Origin: Haplomitrium mnioides
Lineage: Eukaryota; Marchantiophyta; Haplomitriopsida; Calobryales
Assembly: GCA_049999725.1 (NCBI GenBank)
Contig: JBNGIS010015067.1
Coordinates: 1-31,907, forward strand
Length of the DNA stretch: 31,907 nucleotides
Reading direction: 5' to 3'
Below are positions 27,451 through 31,907 of this stretch, piece after piece. A program made the translations under genes and the position numbers. Position 1 is the stretch's first letter; every line of letters begins with the position of its first letter. A model generated the notes under the pieces. It had not been told where the DNA came from, made no database searches, and was given only the letters and a program-made list of their open reading frames with translations.

Positions 27451-28440
27451 CTACTTATAGCTCCCACTGAATATGTCAGGTCTGGCCTTGTTTCTAGCAT
27501 GGCATGCATTAGTTTCCCTATTGCACGCATATATGGAACCTTTGCCATTTCTGCCTTTTCTTCCTCATCTTTTGCTTCCATTTCCTTTGACAGTTTGCAA
27601 CCAGCTTCAAAAGGTGTCACTGCAGGCTTTGCTTCTTCCATCCTGAATTCCTTTAGAATTGAATCAATATACCCTAGCTGATTGAGCTCAATGCTCCTTG
27701 CATCCCTGTCCCTAATCACCTGTATCCCGAAGATATAGTGCACCTCCCCAAGGTCCACCATTTCAAAGAGGGTAATCAGACCATGCTTTATGTTGAGCAG
27801 AAAATTCAAATTGTCACTGAATAACAGCAGGTCGTCAATGTACACAATGATTATGATGATAGACCCCTAACCTGTTGAGCAGTACACATTGTGATCGGAT
27901 GTGCATCTAGAATATCCATCACTGTGTAGGTACTGGTCTTTCTTCTCATACCATGCTCTTGAGGACTGTTTCAGCCCATACAGAGACTTCTTAAAGAGAC
28001 ATACCTTGTCTTCTTCTCCAAGTACTTGAAACCCTTTAGGTTGCACCATATAGATCTCTTCCCTGAGATCTCCATTCAGGAAAGCGGACTTCACATCCAT
28101 CTGATGAACTTCCCAATTCATCTCTACTGCTAAGGCCATTAAGCAGCGGATTGATGTCATCTTCACCACTGGGGCAAATGTTTCCTGAAAGTCAATGCTT
28201 TCTTTCTGTAGATATCCCTTGGCCACCAGGCGTGCCTTGTACTTGGTGATTTCATTTGCTGCTCCACGCTTGAGCTTGAACACCCATTTGCACCCTATTG
28301 CTTTCCTGCCATCTGGTAAATCTGTTAGAATCCAAGTCCCATTCTGTATCAAAGATTGGAACTCCTTTTTTGTAGCATGCTCCCACCGTTTCGCATCATC
28401 TCTTTCCATTACATGTCTCAGGCTGGTTGGTTCTGGCTCA
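27451..28440 (-). pseudogene. Co-D reverse transcriptase (one internal TAG)
   Basis: Ty1/copia RT (RVT_2 type), one frame. WILTDLPDGRKAIGCKWVFK, YKARLVAKGYLQKESIDFQE, TFAPVVKMTSIRCLMALAVE, HQMDVKSAFLNGDLREEIYM (first catalytic Asp), LFKKSLYGLKQSSRAWYEK, then the catalytic VYIDDLLLFS (YIDD, about 27831-27842) and LGEVHYIFGIQVIRD. A TAG at 27867-27869 sits ten codons before the Tyr of YIDD. The first block is preceded by EPTSLRHVMERDDAKRWEHA, the usual substrate-like linker. Confidence 0.94.
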
Positions 28441-29540
28441 AGAGCAATATTCGCATTACCTTTTTCTATTCCAAGCCGAACAATCGGTTTCTGAAGTCTC
28501 TATGAGATCCTCACAAGTTGTGATGTCACCTCTTCAACTTCTTCAGATTCCTCCAAGGTAGCTGGTCCTTCTTTTGCAAGTTGATGGCCAGAAGATTGAC
28601 CCTGGTCCTCATCACCTGGATGGGTCTGCAGAAAAACAGGGAGAGCAGGGTTTGGATCTGGATCCACTCCCTTGACTGTCTCCCTCTCATTGAAGATGAC
28701 ATCCCTACTTATGATTATTTTGCTTGTAGCTGGGTCATACAGTCGATATGCCTTCCCTCCTTCATTGTACCAACAAAAGATGCACTTTGTAGCCTTAGGT
28801 TCCAACTTCGTACAAAGTGTGCTAGGAACCAGGGCATATGCATCGCAGCCAAAAACTCTGAGATGCTTCATCGAAGGTTGAACTCCTTTCCAAGCCTACC
28901 AAGGTGTTATCCCTTCAACTGCCTTTGTGGGGTTGATATTCTTCAAATATACAGCAGTGGCTACTGCCTCTGCCCAGAACTTGCCCTTTAGACCAGCATG
29001 TTGCAACATGCTCCTAGCCTTTTCAACAATTGTCATGTTTAGCCTCTCTGCCACACCATTCTGATGTGGTGAATCCCAAGTAGTCACCTCTGTTCTAATG
29101 CCACGCTTTGCAAGAAATTTTTGGAACATTTTGAAGGTGTACTCCCCTCCACCATCACTTCTCAAGATCTTGATCTTTTTGTCAACTTCATTTTCCATTC
29201 TAGCCATGCATTCCTTGAAATATTCAAAAGTCTGATCTTTAGTACGCATGAAGTAGACAAAAGACATTATGCATTTATCATTTGTGAATGCTACAAAATA
29301 TCTATTGCCAGATATTGAAGGTGCCTTCATGGGTCCACAAACAACACTGCAGACTAATTCCAACAATTTGGATGCCTTCCATCCAACAACTCCCTTCTTG
29401 ATTGTAGTCTTGTGTGCTTTTCCCTTCACACACCCTTCACAAAAATCCAGTGAGGTGGATTGATCCAAAGCTATATTGCTCAACATACTGGTGAGCACCC
29501 TGATTCCTTGTTCTCCCAAGTGTCCAAGCCTATGGTGCCA
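28441..29540 (-). pseudogene. Co-D integrase (two TAG stops; first catalytic Asp lost)
   Basis: Zinc finger: WHHRLGHLGEQGIRVL and FCEGCVKGKAHKT (HHCC complete). Core: ELVCSVVCGPMKAPS has Val where copia integrases have the first catalytic Asp of the SDVCGPM block (codon 29343-29345, GTT). The second Asp (KILRSDGGGEYTFKMF) and the Glu (SPHQNGVAERLNMTIVEKAR) are present. The C-terminal blocks MKHLRVFGCDAYALVP and YDPATSKIIISRDVIFNE follow. TAG stops at 28896-28898 and 28500-28502. With one Asp lost the enzyme should be inactive. Confidence 0.92.
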
Positions 29541-30105
29541 GAGAGTCATGTTGTCTCCTTGGACAGCCATGTTCAAGCTTCCCTCTACTATTGGGATACA
29601 ATTGAATCTAAACATCTTAATTTCCCTAATGCCAACACAAACCACCTTACCATGCTTATTCAAAACTTTACATCCATGTTGGTCAAAATTGACTATCAAG
29701 CCAGTTCTGATTAGGGCACTTACTGATACAAGATTCTGTGTGATCTCAAGTACATAGAGAACATCCTTCAGAATGTGGGTGGCGCCCTTGCCTCCCAACC
29801 CTTTGACACTGAGATGCACATCTCCCACTACAATTGCGTTTACTCTAGAGCTGTCACCTAACTTGATAACTCTGGGGGTCAGTTCTGACGATGTCTCTGA
29901 ACCATTCCTTCCTTGATGATATATGGTTGGATGCACCTGAATCCAGGCACCATGCATCCTTAACTATGTCTCCAAGTGAGGCCATGTAATTCACTTCATC
30001 TTCAGATGACGAATCTTGTTTAGCAATTGCTTCACTGGAGGTTGACTTTGATTTGTCTTTCTTTGGCACTTCTCCTTCTTTCTTCTTGTTAGCTTGTTTC
30101 TTCTT
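29541..30105 (-). pseudogene. Co-D protease region, one frameshift
   Basis: DAWCLDSGASNHISSRKEWF holds the copia aspartic protease active site (DSGA at 29932-29943) in the gag frame. After a one-frame shift between 29957 and 29854, the frame continues as ELTPRVIKLGDSSRVNAIVV, HLSVKGLGGKGATHILKDVL and VLEITQNLVSVSALIRTGLI, typical of the protease to pre-integrase region. Upstream is a Lys/Ser-rich linker. Confidence 0.9.
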
Positions 30106-30147
30106 GCAAGCATTGGACAAATGTCCAACCTTCTTGCAGTAATAGCA
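30106..30147 (-). pseudogene. Co-D nucleocapsid zinc knuckle
   Basis: CYYCKKVGHLSNAC matches CX2CX4HX4C exactly, the RNA-binding knuckle at the C-terminus of Gag. A TGA stands two codons upstream. Confidence 0.93.
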
Positions 30148-30750
30148 TGTTCAAGTTTCTGCTTGCTTTTTCATTTTTTTTTTCTTATCTCCTTTGGCAA
30201 CAAAAGCAGAATCATCATTCTTCTCTTTGTTCTGTCGCTTCTACTCCTCACTGAGCAAGTGACTCACCAGGAATTCTAGATCCAGGTCACTCCCCTTTGC
30301 CTCCATTGTCATGACCAAAGTGGCATACTCTTTAGGAAGACTGGCGAGTAGGACACAAGTTATGTCCTCCTCCTCAATGCATGACCCAACTGCTTGAAGC
30401 TGCCCAGCCATAGATTTTACCTTCATCACATGTTCAGTGATAGTAGCATTTGCCTTCATCTGCATTGTGAAAAATTGTTTCTTCAAGAAAATGCGGTTCA
30501 TGGTATCCTTGCCTTCATAATTGACTGACAATGTCTTCCAGACATCATGTGCAGTTTTACAATTTCTCACCAGTTCCAAGAGATGATCTTCCAGGCTTAG
30601 CATAATGGATGCTAAAGCCCTCTACTCAGCCCTTACTAAACGTTTCCTCCCTCTTTTGATGTCAACTCCTGATATTTCTTTAGAGAGGAGAGCCAGTTCA
30701 GCTTGGGGATCCTCAATGACTTCCCACAGGTCTTGGCTCACTAAGGCCAT
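30148..30750 (-). pseudogene. Co-D gag, N-terminal and capsid part
   Basis: Copia Gag (UBN2/gag-polypeptide type). MALVSQDLWEVIEDP begins at 30750. Then LEDHLLELVRNCKTAHDVWK, LKKQFFTMQMKANATITEHV, VKSMAGQLQAVGSCIEEEDI and LLASLPKEYATLVMTMEAKG, the standard order. One frame with the knuckle and protease start. Stops are TAG at about 30614 and 30241-30243. The start codon is duplicated by the LINE target duplication; the other copy is at 31523-31525. Confidence 0.92.
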
Positions 30751-30752
30751 TT
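30737..30752. repeat. LINE target site duplication, 3' side
   Basis: CTCACTAAGGCCATTT here and CTCACCAAGACCATTT at 31512-31527 differ at 2 of 16 positions and flank the LINE. Length and adjacency to the poly(A) are typical of target-primed reverse transcription. Confidence 0.87.
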
Positions 30753-31511
30753 TTTTTTTGGCCGAAAGCAAACAACTTTATTTACTTTCAAACATCAAAG
30801 GTACAACCGCGGCCAGCAATCAGGCCGAGCGGCAAAACCAACAACTATTCAATCCCTTTCAGGATCTAGCCTAGTAAACCAAAGTAACCCTATACCCTCA
30901 ATCCATATTACTACTAACATTCAGATTCCAGTAAACACTGTCTTCATCACGAATACAAAGCAGATGCCTGGCGCCCCAGGTTCTGTCAAAGGTTTCAAGA
31001 ATGTTATCTCTCTTCTCTTCATTATGAGCCTTCATCTAGTCTCTGCAAGCATCACGCCAAGCTTTCTTTTCGTACTCAACCAGTCTCATCCAGATTTTTT
31101 TTTTCAAGCAGTACATATCCATATGTGACTTTTCAAAAACTATAGCATTACTAGAGAGCCATATGGAGTAAAGTACTATTCCTCTTAGTAAGGACCAGAT
31201 CTCTTGAGCTACGACCAGTGCTTTAGGTATTCTGTCGCCTAGGATGCATTGCTGCCAGGTTGGCTTCCACCTTTTAGTGTTCTCCCAAACGAAGAACACT
31301 AATCTGTTAGTGATATTCCCTGCCCATTTCCAGATGGTGCTGATCCTAGGACAAATCCAGAAACAGTGAATGAGATCTTCCAATATGTCCTCCTTGTAGC
31401 AGACACAACTTGCATCAATCTCAAAGCCAGGCTTTTCTATCTTTTTCCTGAAGCTCTTGACTTGCACACCTCTTTGGACAATAAGCCACATTAACGTGGC
31501 CTCTTTTGCTT
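30750..31511 (-). mobile_element. 5'-truncated LINE inserted at Co-D gag start
   Basis: Minus-strand non-LTR retroelement end: an RT zinc-binding C-terminal coding piece, a 3' UTR of about 275 bp, AATAAA (30777-30782) and a poly(A) of about ten at 30750-30759. No RT core or endonuclease is left; the 5' end is truncated at about 31511. Flanked by a 16-bp target duplication, so it moved by target-primed reverse transcription after Co-D had settled. Confidence 0.9.
31036..31500 (-). pseudogene. LINE RT zinc-binding C-terminal domain (zf-RVT)
   Basis: An open frame of 151 codons on the minus strand. MWLIVQRGVQVKSFRKK, CVCYKEDILEDLIHCFWICP (the C-x-C, E-D-x-x-H-x-F-x-x-C-P pattern of plant LINE zf-RVT), STIWKWAGNI, VLYSIWLSSNAIVFE, RLVEYEKKAWRDACRD. 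It is intact but cut off from its RT, so it is only the tail of an ORF2. Confidence 0.92.
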
Positions 31512-31527
31512 CTCACCAAGACCATTT
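31512..31527. repeat. LINE target site duplication, 5' side (contains Co-D gag ATG)
   Basis: On the minus strand AAATGGTCTTGGTGAG, where ATG (31523-31525) is the original Co-D gag start. See 30737-30752. Confidence 0.87.
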
Positions 31528-31601
31528 GCATCTTCAATTTCCAAAGATGAAAATCTTCTCCTCCAAATTTCTGGACGGTGCTCCCAATAGTGAATCAACT
31601 C
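31528..31601 (-). other. Co-D leader between primer site and gag
   Basis: Only about 75 bp separate primer site and gag ATG, a short leader for an LTR element. No frame or motif recognised. Confidence 0.7.
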
Positions 31602-31615
31602 GTGGGCCCATAACC
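31602..31615 (-). promoter_or_regulatory. Primer binding site of half-tRNA type (initiator tRNA-Met anticodon arm)
   Basis: GGTTATGGGCCCAC on the minus strand lies three bases after the 5' LTR end. It is complementary to the anticodon stem-loop of initiator tRNA-Met (GUGGGCCCAUAACC, with the CAU anticodon inside), not to its 3' end. Drosophila copia uses the same region through a tRNA cleaved in the anticodon loop. No TGGTATCAGAGC is found nearby. Confidence 0.82.
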
Positions 31616-31618
31616 TAT

Positions 31619-31907
31619 TGGAAAATAGGAACTTTGAAATCCACGTGAAGAGTTGAGAAGTTGTCGAGAGAGAGCACTTAACAGGAAATATGAGTCAAAG
31701 GAGATACAGATAAAATCAGAGTCGAAAAGGTGCAGAGGTGAGAGGTTAGATGGCCTTTGTTGCTCCTTCAAGATGAAGAGTGTGAATCTATTCCACACTA
31801 CGAACCATTTGATGGACGTTGATGGATCTCGTCTTTAGAAGACGAGTATTTTGACACCTACAGCTTGTGATTTGAGTTAGAACTCTCATAGAAGTGGAAA
31901 AAATAAA
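31619..31907 (-). repeat. Co-D 5' LTR, truncated by window end
   Basis: The LTR end TATTTTCCA (minus) at 31619 and about 110 bp beyond it match the 3' LTR end at 25937-26047 with few changes. From about 31733 to the window end the sequence no longer aligns with the 3' LTR; either the copies differ by an indel or the gap in the 3' LTR hides the matching part. Confidence 0.82.

Larger units (their letters stand above)
25937..31907 (-). mobile_element. Co-D: near-complete Ty1/copia element, antisense
   Basis: Minus-strand order from high to low coordinate: 5' LTR (31907 to 31619, cut by window), primer site, gag, protease, integrase, RT, RNase H, purine tract, 3' LTR (26860 to 25937, with a gap). 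Integrase before RT defines Ty1/copia. A LINE interrupts gag at its start codon. From 29957 to 26868 there is one frame with only four stops, all TAG. The half-tRNA primer site recalls Drosophila copia; an Osser-like lineage is possible but unproven. Confidence 0.93.

Noticed and set aside
28581-28991. 136-codon plus-strand frame within Co-D
   Set aside because: It lies opposite the integrase C-terminal frame of Co-D, which has clear motifs on the minus strand.
31602-31615. A tRNA gene or tRNA fragment at the Co-D LTR edge
   Set aside because: Only 14 bases match the anticodon arm; no acceptor stem, D arm or T arm is present, and its position next to the LTR end fits a primer site.

Overview
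The window is repeat-dense plant nuclear DNA. I can identify no host gene with confidence. The evidence for a plant genome is the retroelement set: Ty3/gypsy elements with integrase plus a C-terminal chromodomain (chromoviruses), primer sites matching initiator tRNA-Met, a Ty1/copia element, and LINE pieces with a reverse-transcriptase zinc-binding C-terminus and an ORF1-like RNA-binding domain. I cannot name the species. The names Gy-A, Gy-B, Co-D and Co-E are my own labels for families seen here.

Left part (1-3070): an antisense, window-truncated Gy-A-type LTR; weak coding-like sequence; a 37-bp tandem array; AT-rich spacer; then an antisense, truncated Gy-B copy (gag, primer site and 5' LTR).

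Centre (3071-16237): a three-level nest. An old Gy-B element carries a complete Gy-A element (6470-12628) in its integrase tail, with an exact 5-bp duplication TTTCT. A second, younger Gy-B copy (12864-15694) sits inside its chromodomain, with duplication CATAA/CACAA. Removing both insertions in thought restores continuous reading frames at both points, so the order of events can be read from the sequence. All three are defective. Gy-A is the best preserved: it has both LTRs, primer site, gag, protease, RT, RNase H, integrase with D-D-E, chromodomain and purine tract, but also stops and frameshifts.

Middle (16238-25936): AT-rich DNA with a decayed minus-strand coding region I do not recognise (about 17290-18245), a pair of long direct repeats about 4.7 kb apart (19987-21113 and 24663-25931), an antisense copia tail with its 3' LTR (Co-D2), a LINE ORF1-like remnant, and a sense copia RNase H remnant with the start of its LTR (Co-E).

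Right part (25937-31907): a nearly complete antisense Ty1/copia element (Co-D). Its 3' LTR contains a 100-N assembly gap and its 5' LTR runs off the window. From integrase to the end of RNase H it is one reading frame broken only by four TAG codons. Its primer site matches the anticodon arm of initiator tRNA-Met rather than the 3' end, as in Drosophila copia (half-tRNA priming). A 5'-truncated LINE lies at its gag start codon, flanked by a 16-bp target duplication.

The window therefore reads as layered retroelement insertions, deletions and methylation-type decay. The most interesting points are the half-tRNA primer site, the decaying G-box arrays in the Gy-A LTRs, the head-to-head Gy-B LTR/gag inverted repeat, and the 37-bp palindrome-cored array.
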